DNA of 48,500 bases from contig JACVTC010000009.1 of the NCBI GenBank assembly GCA_016946835.1, positions 1,881,501-1,930,000 on the forward strand, read 5' to 3'. This DNA is from Neocallimastix lanati (nom. inval.). Lineage: Eukaryota; Neocallimastigomycota; Neocallimastigomycetes; Neocallimastigales; Neocallimastigaceae. The notes under the pieces are model-generated. The model made no database searches and was not told the origin of the DNA. It saw nothing but the letters and a program-made list of their open reading frames with translations. A program made the translations under genes and the position numbers. Of this stretch, positions 1 to 11,342 are shown piece by piece. The number at the start of each line of letters is the position of its first letter. Position 1 is the stretch's first letter.

Positions 1-242
1 AACTGATTTAAATTATTTAAATAAATATTAATAAATATTTATATTTTATAATTAAAATAATAATTTATAATTAAAATAATAATTTATAATTATATAATAT
101 TTAAATAAAATTATTTGAAAATAATTATTTTTTATATATAATTTTTTAAAAGTATCCATTTTAATTTAGCCTATATTAAAATTATAATTAATATTAAACT
201 TTATTATAAATTATTTATATCAATATGTAAATATATATACAA

Positions 243-412
243 TTTAAAATAAAGTTTCATTGGTCATAAACTTGACATACATATAAGGATAAATAACGAA
301 TACCATATTCACATCGACTATATGAATGATAGGATGATATATGTGATATCTTATTTATAATAGGCATCATCTATTAATCATTTTATTTTAAAGTAAAATT
401 TCTAGTTAAAAA
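243..412 (-). repeat. conserved spacer block, unit 1 (inverted)
   Basis: Inverted copy of a block of about 170 bp with core words such as ATAGGCGATGTGAATATGGT and CTATCCTTATATGTATGTC, richer in G+C than the rest of the spacer. Here one core base differs (CGACTATATG instead of ATATAGGCG). It lies downstream of gene 1. Confidence 0.6.
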
Positions 413-1074
413 AAGATTATCATATAAATATATATATCATTTTAAAGATAATAAAATATTTAATTTATGAATTAATACATAAATAAAATATATACTAAAA
501 AATATATAAAAGAAATATTTAAAAATAATATTATTTTAAAAAAAAAAATATAGACTGCTCTTTTTTTTTTTTATTAAATAATATTAGATTTAAATACTTA
601 GATAGATAGATATATATTTATTTTAAAATAAAAACTTTTTTTCAAATAATAAAAATATTATTAACATTTGTAATATCTAATTTAAAAATAAATTTTTAAA
701 TAAGCAATAATAATAGTCTTTATTAATTAAAACTAAAAGTAAAAATTTAAAAAAAAAAAATAATAATAATAATCAGTTTTTTTAATTCATCTTTTATTTT
801 AAATTTGAATAATTTCAAATACTAATCAATATATAAATAAATTAATGAATTAATAAATGCTAAAATTTTAATTATATATTTCATTTTTATTCAAATATTT
901 TATTTTATTTATAATTTTTATTTATATTTTTTTTATTTTATTTTATTTTAGTTTATATTTAATTTTACAATAATTATTATTTACAATTCTATAAGAAAAA
1001 ATTTTAATATTTAAATATATTAAAATAATTAAAGCTTTGATTTTTTAATTAAAACAAAAAAAAAATTAACTCAT

Positions 1075-2319
1075 TTAATCCAAATCAAATTCGGAATCTT
1101 CGATGGTTTGTTGATCTGATGAATCAGAAACTACTGTAGCTTCTTCATCTTCACTTTCATTTTCATTTTCATTTTTATCTACATTTTCTACAGTTTCACT
1201 ATCTTCATTTGTTTCTTCATTATTAATATCGTCTTTAATTTTGATTTGTTCTTCATCATTAGATTTTTCATCATCATTAATAGAAGTATTGGAAGAAGAA
1301 TCATCATTATTATTGTCATGTTTTGATTCAGTACTATTTTGTTCTGATTTATTTGATTTTGGAATATCAACTTTATTAATAGTATTAGTATTATTGTTAT
1401 TATTTGGTGAAATTTCTTTATTTTGATTATCTGGTAAAGGTTTAGATGATAAGCAATCAGATGAAGAACAGTCTTTTCCCTTTTCACAATCTTTATTTTC
1501 TTTATTATTTTCTTTATTATTTTCTTTATTATTTGAGCAAGGACATGGAGATTTATGAATTGAATCATCATTTCCTATATGACTTATATGACCTCCAATA
1601 TGACCTCCAATATGGCCACTAATACCTATACCAGCACTAATACCAGCACCAGTCTTAATACCTTTACCAGTTTTAATACCTGCTCCAGCTTTAATACCTG
1701 CTCCAATACCTGCTCCAGCCTTAATACCTAAACCAGTTCTAATACTTGTTCCAGCTTTAACACCTGCTCCAGCCTTAATACCTGTTCCTGATTTAATACC
1801 TGCTCCTGCTTTAACACTTGTTCCAGTTTTAACACCTGCTCCAGCATTAATACCTAAACCAGTTTTAATACCTGCTCCAGCCTTAATACTTGCTCCAGCT
1901 TTAATATCTGCTCCAGCTTTAATACCTGCTCCAGCTTTAATATCAGCTCCTACTTTAATATTAGTTCCTGCTTTAATATTAGTTTCTGATTTTATACTAC
2001 CTTTTCCTTTAATTAATTTATTAATTCGATTATCAATAGCTTCAATAATATTAATTCCTCCATGTCCTACCATTTTACCATTAGCATTAGCACCAATCTT
2101 AGTTTTGCTTTTAGTTTCAATTTTGACTCCGCCATTAACACCTAAATGTCCATTTAAATGACCATCTAAAGATCCATTTAGTTTTGAAGAATTTCCATGA
2201 CCATTACTATGGCCTAAAATATGACTCCCTCTCAAACCATCTAAACATGGAATTGGTGAAGCATTTGAGATACTTAATGATAAAGAAGCAATAATACATA
2301 AAATAAAAGTACAACGCAT
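1075..2319 (-). CDS. secreted hexapeptide-repeat protein, array copy 1 (inverted)
   Basis: Intronless ORF of 414 aa. I do not recognise the family. Residues 1-20 form a typical signal peptide (basic start, hydrophobic core, likely cleavage after SNA at residue 20). Residues 21-65 are rich in His, Gly and Asn and hold two N-glycosylation sequons (N43, N48). After a conserved linker ending in a predicted amphipathic stretch come about 20 hexapeptides from residue 109, consensus [IV]-[KR]-[AT]-G-[ATL]-[GSD], with one four-residue IGAG slip. A GGHI/SHIG segment, a PCPC and three D-C pairs (six mature cysteines in all), a Ser/Asn-rich region and a strongly acidic end (DSEFDLD) follow. This is the only copy on the minus strand. 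Its GGHISHIG segment and 3' flank match copy 4 best. The start is chosen because the methionine opens the signal peptide and is conserved in five of the six paralogues as MRC. An extracellular or wall-associated role is inferred from the signal peptide only. Confidence 0.85.
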   Translation of the reverse strand: MRCTFILCIIASLSLSISNASPIPCLDGLRGSHILGHSNGHGNSSKLNGSLDGHLNGHLGVNGGVKIETKSKTKIGANANGKMVGHGGINIIEAIDNRINKLIKGKGSIKSETNIKAGTNIKVGADIKAGAGIKAGADIKAGASIKAGAGIKTGLGINAGAGVKTGTSVKAGAGIKSGTGIKAGAGVKAGTSIRTGLGIKAGAGIGAGIKAGAGIKTGKGIKTGAGISAGIGISGHIGGHIGGHISHIGNDDSIHKSPCPCSNNKENNKENNKENKDCEKGKDCSSSDCLSSKPLPDNQNKEISPNNNNNTNTINKVDIPKSNKSEQNSTESKHDNNNDDSSSNTSINDDEKSNDEEQIKIKDDINNEETNEDSETVENVDKNENENESEDEEATVVSDSSDQQTIEDSEFDLD

Positions 2320-2491
2320 TTTGGAATTTATTATAATTCTTTTATTGGGTAATAAAATATTAAATTAACTTTGATTATATTTTATTTAATTTTAAAATTA
2401 TAAATTTATATAAAATTAAATTAAATAGTTTTAAAATTGTTTTATAAATTTTTTAAAAATATATCTTATAAAGTTACTTTAATTAAGTATT

Positions 2492-2535
2492 AAAAAGATA
2501 AACTATATAAATATACGAGGTAAGTTTATCTTTTT
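2492..2535 (-). promoter_or_regulatory. paired GATA-type inverted repeat upstream of copy 1
   Basis: Perfect 13-bp arms (2,492-2,504 and 2,523-2,535; arm AAAAAGATAAACT) with an 18-nt loop, 172 bp upstream of the start codon. The arms contain AGATAA and TTATCT, i.e. two WGATAR sites in opposite orientation. Confidence 0.6.
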
Positions 2536-3160
2536 AAAATCAATTTATAATGAAATTTAATCAATTATTACTTTATTCGAAATTGAATTGTTTTTATAAA
2601 ATTAAAAATAAAAGAAAAAGAAAAGAAAATATTAAATCTTTTATATTTTTTTTAAATAAAAAAAATATTAATAATTTTAAATATTTATTATAAAAACATT
2701 CAAAATTAAATAAATAATAATTAAAATAACATAAATATAATTATTTTCATATATATTATTATCAACATTTATTCAAAAATATATAAAGTAATTTTCCATA
2801 TTATTTATTTATAACATTACTATAAAATTATTTAATCAAGTTTTATTTGATTTCCAAAATTTAAATTAAAAAATTAATGATTATATTAATATTTATATTT
2901 ATTCATATCAGTAGAATGATTTAAAAACTATATTAATTATATTTTCAAAAATGATATAAATTATTTAAATAAATATTTATATTTTATAATTAAAATAATG
3001 TAATAAAATTAATATAATATTTTAATAAAATTATTTTAAAAAAATTAAATTTTCGTATATAAAATTTTTAAAATATTCATTTAAATTTAGCCTATATTAA
3101 AATTTTAATTAATAACTAAACTTTTTATTTTTTCAATATGTAAATATATATTACAATTAA

Positions 3161-3310
3161 AAAGGAATCCGCATCGCCTCTACTAATGAGGATTATATAT
3201 GTGATATCTTATATCTATAATAGATATCATCTATTAATCATTTTATTTTAAAGTAAAATATCTATAATAGGCATCATCTATTAATCATTTTATTTTAAAG
3301 TAAAATTTCT
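3161..3310 (-). repeat. partial, internally duplicated spacer block near the inversion point
   Basis: An incomplete inverted block. The stretch TCTATAATAG...AAAGTAAAAT occurs twice in direct tandem (3,214-3,260 and 3,261-3,307, 47 bp each). The TATCCTTATATGTATGTC half of the block is missing. Confidence 0.55.
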
Positions 3311-3544
3311 AAGTATAAAAAGATTATCATATAATAAAAAATTTTTAAGTATCTAAATATTTAATTTTAATATTATTTAATAAAATAAAAATGGCAGTCC
3401 ATATATTTTTTTTTAAAATAATATTATTTTTAAATATTTCTTTTATATATTTTTTAGTATATATTTTATTAATGTATTATTTCATAAATTAAATATTTTA
3501 TTATTTTTAAAATGATATATATTTATATGATAATCTTTTTTTAA

Positions 3545-3715
3545 CTAGAAATTTTACTTTAAAATAAAATGATTAATAGATGATGTCTATTATAGATATA
3601 AGATATCACATATATATCATCCTATCATTCGTATAGGCGATGTGAATATGGTATTCGTTATTAACTATCCTTATATGTATGTCAAGTTTATGATCACTGA
3701 AAATTTATTTTAAAT
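3545..3715 (+). repeat. conserved spacer block before copy 2
   Basis: Plus-orientation copy with the intact core TATAGGCGATGTGAATATGG and the TATGTATGTCAAGTTTATGA end. It lies about 840 bp upstream of gene 2, between the inversion point and the gene. Confidence 0.6.
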
Positions 3716-4346
3716 TGTATATATATTTACATATTGTATATATAATTTATAATAAAGTTTAATATTAATTATAATTTTAATATAGCCTAAATTAAAATGG
3801 ATACTTTTAAAAAATTATATATAAAAAATAATTATTTTCAAATAATTTTATTAAAATATTATATAATTATAAATTATTATTTTAATTATAAAATATAAAT
3901 ATTTATTTAATTAATTTATATCAGTTTGGTAAATATAATTAATATAATTTTAAATCATTCAACTGATATGAATAAATATAAATATTAATAAAATTATTAA
4001 TTTTTTAATTTAAATTTCGTAAATATAATAAACATTTTAATGAAATATTATAAATAAATAATTTGGAAAACTACTTCGTTTACATATTTTTAACTAAAAG
4101 TTGATGGTAATAATATGTAAAAATAAATATATGTATAATATATATGTAATTTTAATTAATATTTAATTTTGGATATTTTTATAATAAATATTTAAAATTA
4201 TTTATACTTTTTTTTTTATTTAAAAAAAAAATATATAAAAAAATCAATATTTTCTTTTTTTTTTTTATTTTATTTTTAATTTTATAAAAACAATTCAATT
4301 TCGAATAAAGTAATAATTGATTAAATTTCATTATAAATTGTTTTTA

Positions 4347-4390
4347 AAAAAGATAAACTTACCTTATATATTTATATAGTTTATCTTTTT
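4347..4390 (+). promoter_or_regulatory. paired GATA-type inverted repeat upstream of copy 2
   Basis: Arms 4,347-4,359 and 4,378-4,390 are perfectly complementary over 13 bp with an 18-nt loop; it lies 162 bp before the start codon. It could act as paired GATA-factor sites in DNA or as a 5' UTR stem-loop, depending on where transcription starts. Confidence 0.6.
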
Positions 4391-4552
4391 AATAATTATT
4401 TAAAATAACTTTATAAAATATTTTTTTAAAAAATTTATAAAACAATTTTAAAACTATTTAATTTAATTTTATATAGTTTTATATTTTTAAAATATAATCA
4501 AAATAAATTTAATATTTTAATACCAAATAAAAGAATTATAATAAAATCCAAA

Positions 4553-5701
4553 ATGCGTTGTACTTTTATTTTATGTATTATTGCTTCTTTATCTTTAAGT
4601 ATCTCAAATGCTTCACCAATTCCATGTTTAGATGGTTTGAAAGGGGGTCTTATTGGAGGTCATAATAATGGTTATAGAAATTCTTCAAAACTAAATGGAT
4701 CTTTAGATGGTCATTTAAATGGACATTTAGGTGTTAATGGCGGAGTCAAAATTGAAACTAAAAGCAAAACTAAGATTGGAGCTAATGCTAATGGTAAAAT
4801 TGTAGGACATGGAGGAATTAACATTATTAAAGCTATTGATAATCGAATTGATAAATTAATTAAAGGAAAAGGTAGTATAAAATCAGAAACTAATATTAAA
4901 GCAGGAGCTAATATTAAAGTAGGAGCTGATATTAAAGCTGGAGCAGGTATTAAAGCTGGTACGGATATTAAATCTGGAGCAGATATTGGTGTAGGTATTA
5001 AAGCTGATTCAGGTATAAAAACAGGTTTAGGTATTAAAGCTGGAGTAGGTATTAAGGCTGGAGCAGGTATTGGAGCAGGTGTTAAAACTGGAACAAGTAT
5101 TAGAACTGGTTTAGGTATTAAGGCTGGAGCAGGTATTAAAACTGGTAAAGGTATTAAGACTGGTTCTGGTATTAGTGGCCATATTATAGGTCATATTGGT
5201 GGTCATATTGGTGGTCATACAGGAAATGATGATTCAATTCATAAATCTCCATGTCCTTGCTCAAATAATAAAGAAAATAATAAAGAAAATAAAGATTGTG
5301 AAAAGGGAAAAGACTGTTCTTCATCTGATTGCTTATCATCTCAAACTTTACCAGATAATAAAAATAAAAAAAATTTATCAAATAATAACAATACTACTAA
5401 TAATGGTAATATTCCAAAATCAAATAAACCAGAACAAAATAGTACTGAATCAAGACATGACAATAATAATGATAATTCTTCTTCCAATACTTCTATTAAT
5501 GATGATGAAAAATCTAATGATGAAGAACAAATCAAAAATTCAGAAGAAAGTAATAATGAAGAAATAAATGAAGATAGTGAAACTGTAGAAAATGTAGATA
5601 AAAATGAAAATGAAAATGAAAGTGAAGATGAAGAAGCTACAGTAGTTTCTGATTCATCAGATCAACAAACCATCGAAGATTCCGAATTTGATTTGGATTA
5701 A
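4553..5701 (+). CDS. secreted hexapeptide-repeat protein, array copy 2
   Basis: Intronless ORF of 382 aa, the shortest member of the six-gene family. Same layout: signal peptide (residues 1-20), His/Gly/Asn-rich N-terminus of the GGLIGGH...GYRNSS type shared with copies 3 and 4, conserved linker, about 15 hexapeptides with two four-residue slips (IGVG and IGAG), a GHIIGHIGGHIGGH segment, six cysteines, two KENN units, and an acidic tail. One hexad carries Asp where Gly is usual (IKADSG). It lies head-to-head with copy 1, about 2.2 kb between start codons, and starts in the conserved context TCCAAAATG. The GATA-type inverted repeat lies 162 bp upstream. Function unknown; nothing enzymatic is visible. 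Confidence 0.85.
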   Translation: MRCTFILCIIASLSLSISNASPIPCLDGLKGGLIGGHNNGYRNSSKLNGSLDGHLNGHLGVNGGVKIETKSKTKIGANANGKIVGHGGINIIKAIDNRIDKLIKGKGSIKSETNIKAGANIKVGADIKAGAGIKAGTDIKSGADIGVGIKADSGIKTGLGIKAGVGIKAGAGIGAGVKTGTSIRTGLGIKAGAGIKTGKGIKTGSGISGHIIGHIGGHIGGHTGNDDSIHKSPCPCSNNKENNKENKDCEKGKDCSSSDCLSSQTLPDNKNKKNLSNNNNTTNNGNIPKSNKPEQNSTESRHDNNNDNSSSNTSINDDEKSNDEEQIKNSEESNNEEINEDSETVENVDKNENENESEDEEATVVSDSSDQQTIEDSEFDLD

Positions 5702-6342
5702 ATGTGTTAATTTTTTTTGTTATAATTAAAAAATCAAAGCTTTAATTATTTTAATATATTTAAATATTAAAATTTTATCTTATAGAATTGTAAATAATAA
5801 TTATTGTAAAATTAAATATAAACTAAAATAAAATAAAATAAAAAAAATATAAATAAAAATTATAAATAAAATAAAATATTTGAATAAAAATGAAATATAT
5901 AATTAAAATTTTAGCATTTATTAATTCATAAATTTATTTATATATTGATTAGTATTTGAAATTATTCAAATTTAAAATAAAAGATGAATTAAAAAACTGA
6001 TTATTATTATTATTTTTTTTTTAAATTTTTACTTTAAATTTTAATTATTAAAGACGATTATTATTATTTATTTAAAAATTTATTTTTAAATTAGATATTA
6101 CAAATGATAATAATATTTTAATTATTTGAAAAAAAGTTTTTATTTTAAAAAAAATATATATCTATCTATCTAAGTATTTAAATCTAATATAATTTAATAA
6201 AAAAAAAAAAAGTGCAGTCTATATTTTTTTTCAAAATAATATTAAATTTAAATATTTTTTATATAGTATATCTTATTTATATATTAATTCATAAATTAAA
6301 TTTTTTATTATTTTTAAAATGATATATATATTTATATTATAA

Positions 6343-6515
6343 TCTTTTTTTACTTTTAAATTTTGCTTTAAAATAAAATGCTTAATAGATTATGCCTATT
6401 ATAAATAAGATATCACATATATCATCCTATCATTCATATAGGCGATGTGAATATGGTAATTATTATTAACTATCCTTATATGTATGTCAAGTTTATGATT
6501 ATTGAAACTTTATTT
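6343..6515 (+). repeat. conserved spacer block between copies 2 and 3
   Basis: Intact core (TATAGGCGATGTGAATATGG). The copy has GATTATGCCTATTATAAATA at its left and a variant ATTATTATTAAC in place of ATTCGTTATTAAC. It could be a distal promoter element, a non-coding transcript or a 3' element; the sequence does not decide. Confidence 0.6.
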
Positions 6516-7184
6516 TAAATTGTATATACATTTACATATTGATATAAATAATTTATAATAAAGTTTAATATTAATTATAATTTTAATATAGCCTAAATTA
6601 AAATGGATACTTTTAAAAAATTATTAATAAAAAATAATTATTTTCAAATAATTATATTAAAATATTATATAATTATAAATTATTATTATAATTATAAATT
6701 ATTATTTTAATTATATAATATAAATATTTATAAATATTTATTTAAATTATTTATATCAGTTTGGTAAATATAATTAATATAATTTTTAATTATTCAACTG
6801 ATATGAGTAAATATAAATATTAGTAATTTTTTAATTTAAATTTTGTAAATAAAATAAAAGATAATTAAATAATTTTATTGTTATTTTAATGTAAAATTAT
6901 AAATAAATAATTTGGAAAATTACTTTGTTTACATATTTTTGACTTAAAGTTTATAATAATATATAAAAAAATATTTATATATGTTATTTTAATTAATATT
7001 TGGTATTATTTAATTTTGGATATTTTTATAATAAATATTTAAAATTATTTATACTTTTTTTTTATTTAAAAAAAAATATAAAAGAATCAATATTTTCTTT
7101 TTTTTATTTTATTTTTAATTTTATAAAAACAATTCAATTTCGAATAAAGTAATAGTTGATTAAATTTCATTGTAAATTTTTTTT

Positions 7185-7229
7185 AAAAAGATAAACTTAC
7201 CTTGTATATTTAATATAGTTTATCTTTTT
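7185..7229 (+). promoter_or_regulatory. paired GATA-type inverted repeat upstream of copy 3
   Basis: Arms 7,185-7,197 and 7,217-7,229 are intact; the loop is 19 nt. The element is only 110 bp from the start because about 60 bp are missing downstream of it in this unit. Confidence 0.6.
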
Positions 7230-7339
7230 AATAATTATTTAAAATAACTTTATAAAATATTTTTTTAAAAAATTTAAAATATAATCAAACTAAATTTAAT
7301 ATTTTAATACCAAATAAAAGAATTATAATAAAATCCAAA

Positions 7340-8503
7340 ATGCGTTGTACTTTTATTTTATGTATTATTGCTTCTTTATCATTAAGTATCTCAAATGCTT
7401 CACCAATTCCATGTTTAGATGGTTTGAGAGGGGGTCTTATTGGAGGCCATAGTAATGGTTATAGAAATTCTTCAAAATTAAATGGATCTTTAGATGGTCA
7501 TTTAAATGGACATTTAGGTGTTAATGGCGGAGTCAAAATTGAAACTAAAAGCAAAACTAAGATTGGTGCTAATGCTAATGGTAAAATTGTAGGACATGGA
7601 GGAATTAATATTATTGAAGCTATTGATAATCGAATTAATAAATTAATTAAAGGAAAAAGTAGTATAAAATCAGAAACTAATATTAAAGCAGGAGCTAATA
7701 TTAAAGCTGTAGCAGGTATTAAAGCTGGTACGGATATTAAATCTGGAGCAGATATTGATGTAGGTATTAAAGCTGGTTCAGGTATAAAAACAGGTTTAGG
7801 TATTAAATCAGGAACAGGTATTAAGGCTGGAGCAGGTGTTAAAGCTGGAACAAGTATTAGAACTGGTAAAGGTATTAAGGCTGGAGCAGGTATTGGAGCA
7901 GGTATTAAAGCTGGAGCAGGTATTAAAACTGGTAAAGGTATTAAGACTGGTGCTGGTATTAGTGCTGGTATAGGTATTAGTGGCCATATTAGAGGTCATG
8001 TTGGTGGTCATACAGGAAATGATGATTCAATTCATAAATCTCCATGTCCTTGCTCAAAAAATAAAGAAAATAATAAAGAAAATAAAGATTGTGAAAAGGG
8101 AAAGGACTGTTCTTCATCCGATTGCTTATCATCTAAACCTTTACCAGATAATCAAAATAAAGAAATTTCACCAAATAATAACAATACTACTAATACTACT
8201 AATAACGTTGATACTCCAAATTCAAATAAATCAGAACAAAATAGTACTAAATCTAGTCATGACAATAAAAATAAAGATTCTTCTTCCAATACTTCTATTA
8301 ATGAAGATGAAAAATCTAATGATGAAGAACAAATCAAAAATTCAGAAGAAAGTAATAATGAAGAAACAAATAAAGATAGTGAAACTGTAGAAAATGTAGA
8401 TAAAAATGAAAATGAAAATGAAAGTGAAGATGAAGAAGCTACAGTAGTTTCTGATTCATCAGATCAACAAACCATCGAAGATTCCGAATTTGATTTGGAT
8501 TAA
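7340..8503 (+). CDS. secreted hexapeptide-repeat protein, array copy 3
   Basis: Intronless ORF of 387 aa with the same signal peptide, conserved linker, hexapeptide domain (about 16 hexads, with IDVG and IGAG slips), Gly-His stretch (GHIRGHVGGH), six-cysteine pattern and acidic C-terminus. The N-terminus is of the copy 2/4 type. The Ser/Asn region (VDTPNSNKSEQ, NEDEKSN) matches copy 5 almost exactly, so the gene looks like a mosaic of two lineages. Its 5' region lacks about 60 bp present in the other copies, which brings the paired GATA-type element to 110 bp from the start. No other function can be assigned. Confidence 0.85.
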   Translation: MRCTFILCIIASLSLSISNASPIPCLDGLRGGLIGGHSNGYRNSSKLNGSLDGHLNGHLGVNGGVKIETKSKTKIGANANGKIVGHGGINIIEAIDNRINKLIKGKSSIKSETNIKAGANIKAVAGIKAGTDIKSGADIDVGIKAGSGIKTGLGIKSGTGIKAGAGVKAGTSIRTGKGIKAGAGIGAGIKAGAGIKTGKGIKTGAGISAGIGISGHIRGHVGGHTGNDDSIHKSPCPCSKNKENNKENKDCEKGKDCSSSDCLSSKPLPDNQNKEISPNNNNTTNTTNNVDTPNSNKSEQNSTKSSHDNKNKDSSSNTSINEDEKSNDEEQIKNSEESNNEETNKDSETVENVDKNENENESEDEEATVVSDSSDQQTIEDSEFDLD

Positions 8504-9169
8504 ATGAGTTAATTTTTTTTTTGTTTTAATTAAAAAATCAAAGCTTTAATTATTTTAATATATTTAAATATTAAAATTTTATCTTATAGAATTGTAAATA
8601 ATAATTATTGTAAAATTAAATATAAACTAAAATAAAATAAAGTAAAAAAAATATAAATAAAAATTATAAATAAAATAAAATATTTGAATAAAAATGAAAT
8701 ATATAATTAAAATTTTAGCATTTATTAATTCATTAATTTATTTATATATTGATTAGTATTTGAAATTATTCAAATTTAAAATAAAAGATGAATTAAAAAA
8801 ACTGATTATTATTATTATTTTTTTTTTTTAAATTTTTACTTTTAGTTTTAATTAATAAAGACTATTATTATTGCTTATTTAAAAATTTATTTTTAAATTA
8901 GATATTACAAATGTTAATAATATTTTTATTATTTGAAAAAAAGTTTTTATTTTAAAAAAAATATATATCTATCTATCTAAGTATTTAAATCTAATATTAT
9001 TTAATAAAAAAAAAAGAGCAGTCTATATTTTTTTTTTAAAATAATATTATATTTAAATATTTTTTATATATATATTTTAGTATATTTTATTTATATATTA
9101 ATTCATAAATTAAATTTTTTATTATTTTTAAAATGATATATATATATTTATATGATAATCTTTTTTTAA

Positions 9170-9335
9170 CTAGAAATTTTACTTTAAAATAAAATGATTA
9201 ATAGATGATGTCTATTATAGACATAAGATATCACATATATTATTCTATAATTCATATAAGCGATGTGAATATGGTATTCGTTATTAACTATCCTTATATG
9301 TATGTCAAGTTAATGATTATTGAAACTTTAAATTG
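9170..9335 (+). repeat. conserved spacer block between copies 3 and 4
   Basis: Same block with core changes (ATAAGCGATGTG for ATAGGCGATGTG, CAAGTTAATG for CAAGTTTATG), shortened at its right end. Confidence 0.6.
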
Positions 9336-9838
9336 TATTACATATTGAAATAAATAATTTATAATAAAGTTTAATATTAATTATAATTTTAATATAGCCT
9401 AAATTAAAATGGATACTTTTAAAATATTATATATATTAATAAATATAAATATTAATAAAAATAGTTATTTTTTAATTTAAATTTTGTAAATAAAATAAAA
9501 TATGATTAAATAATTTTATTGCTATTTTAATGTAAAATTATAAATAAATAATTTGGAAAATTACTTTGTTTACATATTTTTAACTAAAAGTTGATGGTAA
9601 TATATATAAAAATAATTATATGTATAATATATATGTAATTTTAATTAATATTTACTATTATTTAATTTTGGATATTTTTATAATAAATATTTAAAATTAT
9701 TTACACTTTTTTTTTATTTAAAAAAAAAATATAAAAGAATCAATATATTCTTTTTTTTATTTTATTTTTAAATTTATAAAAACAATTCAATTTCGAATAA
9801 AGTAATAATTGATTAAATTTCATTATAAATTGTTTTTA

Positions 9839-9882
9839 AAAAAGATAAACTTACCTTGTATATTTATATAGTTTATCTTTTT
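9839..9882 (+). promoter_or_regulatory. paired GATA-type inverted repeat upstream of copy 4
   Basis: Arms 9,839-9,851 and 9,870-9,882 are intact with an 18-nt loop, 173 bp before the start codon. Confidence 0.6.
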
Positions 9883-10055
9883 AATACTTAATTAAAATAA
9901 TTTTATAAGATTTTTTTTTAAAAAATTTATAAAACAATTTTAAAACTATTTAATTTAATTTTATATAATTTTATATATTCAAAATTAAATAAAATATAAT
10001 CAAATTTAAATTTAATATTTTATTACCCAATAAAAGAATTATAATAAAATCCAAA

Positions 10056-11342
10056 ATGCGTTGTACTTTTATTTTATATATTATTGCTTCTTTATCATTA
10101 AGTATCTCAAATGCTTCACCAATTCCATGTATAGATGGTTTGAAAGGGGGTCTTATTGGAGGCCATAGTAATGGTTATAGAAATTCTTCAAAACTAAATG
10201 GATCTTTAGATGGTCATATAAATGGTCATTCAGGAGTTAATGGGGGTGCCAGTATTGAAACTAAAAGCAAAACTAAGATTGGAGCTAATGCTAATGGTAA
10301 AATTGTAGGACATGGAGGAATTAACATTATTAAAGCTATTGATAATCGAATTGATAAATTAATTAAAGGAAAAGGTAGTGTAAAATCAGGAACTAATATT
10401 AAAGCTAGTACGGATATTAAATCTGGAGCAGATATTGGTGTAGGTATTAAAGCTGGTTCAGGTATAAAAACAGGTTTAGGTATTAAAGCTGAAGTAGGTA
10501 TTAAGGCTGGAGCAGGTGTTAAAACTGGAACAAGTATTAAAACTGGTAAAGGTATTAAGGCTGGAGCAGGTATTGGAGCAGGTATTGGAGCAGGTGTTAA
10601 AACTGGAACAAGTATTAAAACTGGTAAAGATATTAAGGCTGGAGCAGGTATTAAATCAGGAACAGGTATTAAGGTTGGAGCAGGTGTTAAAGCTGGAACA
10701 AGTATTAGAACTGGTTTAGGTATTAAAGCTGGAGCTGGTATTAAAACTGGTAAAGGTATTAAGACTGGTGCTGGTATTAGTGCTGGTATAGGTATTAGTG
10801 GCCATATTGGAGGTCATATTGGAGGTCATATAAGTCATATAGGAAATGATGATTCAATTCATAAATCTCCATGTCCTTGCTCAAATAATAAAGAAAATAA
10901 TAAAGAAAATAATAAAGAAAATAAAGATTGTGAAAAGGGAAATGACTGTTCTTCATTTGATTGCTTATCATCTAAACCTTTACCAGATAATCAAAATAAA
11001 GAAATTTCACCAAATAATAACAATAATACTAATACTATTAATAAAGTTGATATTCCAAAATCAAATAAATCAGAACAAAGTAGTACTGAATCAAGACATG
11101 ACAATAATAATGATAATTCTTCTTCCAATACTTCTATTAATGATGATGAAAAATCTAATGATGAAGAACAAATCAAAAATTCAGAAGAAAGTAATAATGA
11201 AGAAACAAATGAAGATAGTGAAACTGTAGAAAATGTAGATAAAAATGAAAATGAAAATGAAAGTGAAGATGAAGAAGCTACAGTAGTTTCTGATTCATCA
11301 GATCAACAAACCATCGAAGATTCCGAATTTGATTTGGATTAA
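10056..11342 (+). CDS. secreted hexapeptide-repeat protein, array copy 4
   Basis: Intronless ORF of 428 aa. Signal peptide residues 1-20 (MRCTFILYII variant), N-terminus of the GGLIGGH type, an altered linker (GHSGVNGGASIETKS), about 21 hexapeptides with an IGVG slip and a double IGAG IGAG slip, then GGHISHIG as in copy 1, three KENN-type units, six cysteines (GNDCSSFDC variant) and the conserved acidic end. The hexad block VKTGTS-IKTGK followed by IKAGAG occurs twice in tandem, showing expansion by internal duplication. The 5' sequence ACCCAATAAAAG before the start is shared only with copy 1, supporting exchange between these two units. Confidence 0.85.
   Translation: MRCTFILYIIASLSLSISNASPIPCIDGLKGGLIGGHSNGYRNSSKLNGSLDGHINGHSGVNGGASIETKSKTKIGANANGKIVGHGGINIIKAIDNRIDKLIKGKGSVKSGTNIKASTDIKSGADIGVGIKAGSGIKTGLGIKAEVGIKAGAGVKTGTSIKTGKGIKAGAGIGAGIGAGVKTGTSIKTGKDIKAGAGIKSGTGIKVGAGVKAGTSIRTGLGIKAGAGIKTGKGIKTGAGISAGIGISGHIGGHIGGHISHIGNDDSIHKSPCPCSNNKENNKENNKENKDCEKGNDCSSFDCLSSKPLPDNQNKEISPNNNNNTNTINKVDIPKSNKSEQSSTESRHDNNNDNSSSNTSINDDEKSNDEEQIKNSEESNNEETNEDSETVENVDKNENENESEDEEATVVSDSSDQQTIEDSEFDLD

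Larger units (their letters stand above)
1..6780. repeat. giant inverted repeat around copies 1 and 2
   Basis: The sequence from 1 to about 3,334 is the reverse complement of about 3,520 to 6,780, with indels. Gene 1 faces gene 2, and spacer landmarks appear inverted on the left, for example the hairpin at 2,492 against 4,347 and the conserved block at 243-412 against 6,343-6,515. The arms are separated by about 190 bp of spacer that belongs to the plus orientation. The switch in orientation occurs at an 11-bp A/T palindrome (six A then five T) at 3,336-3,346. Confidence 0.8.
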
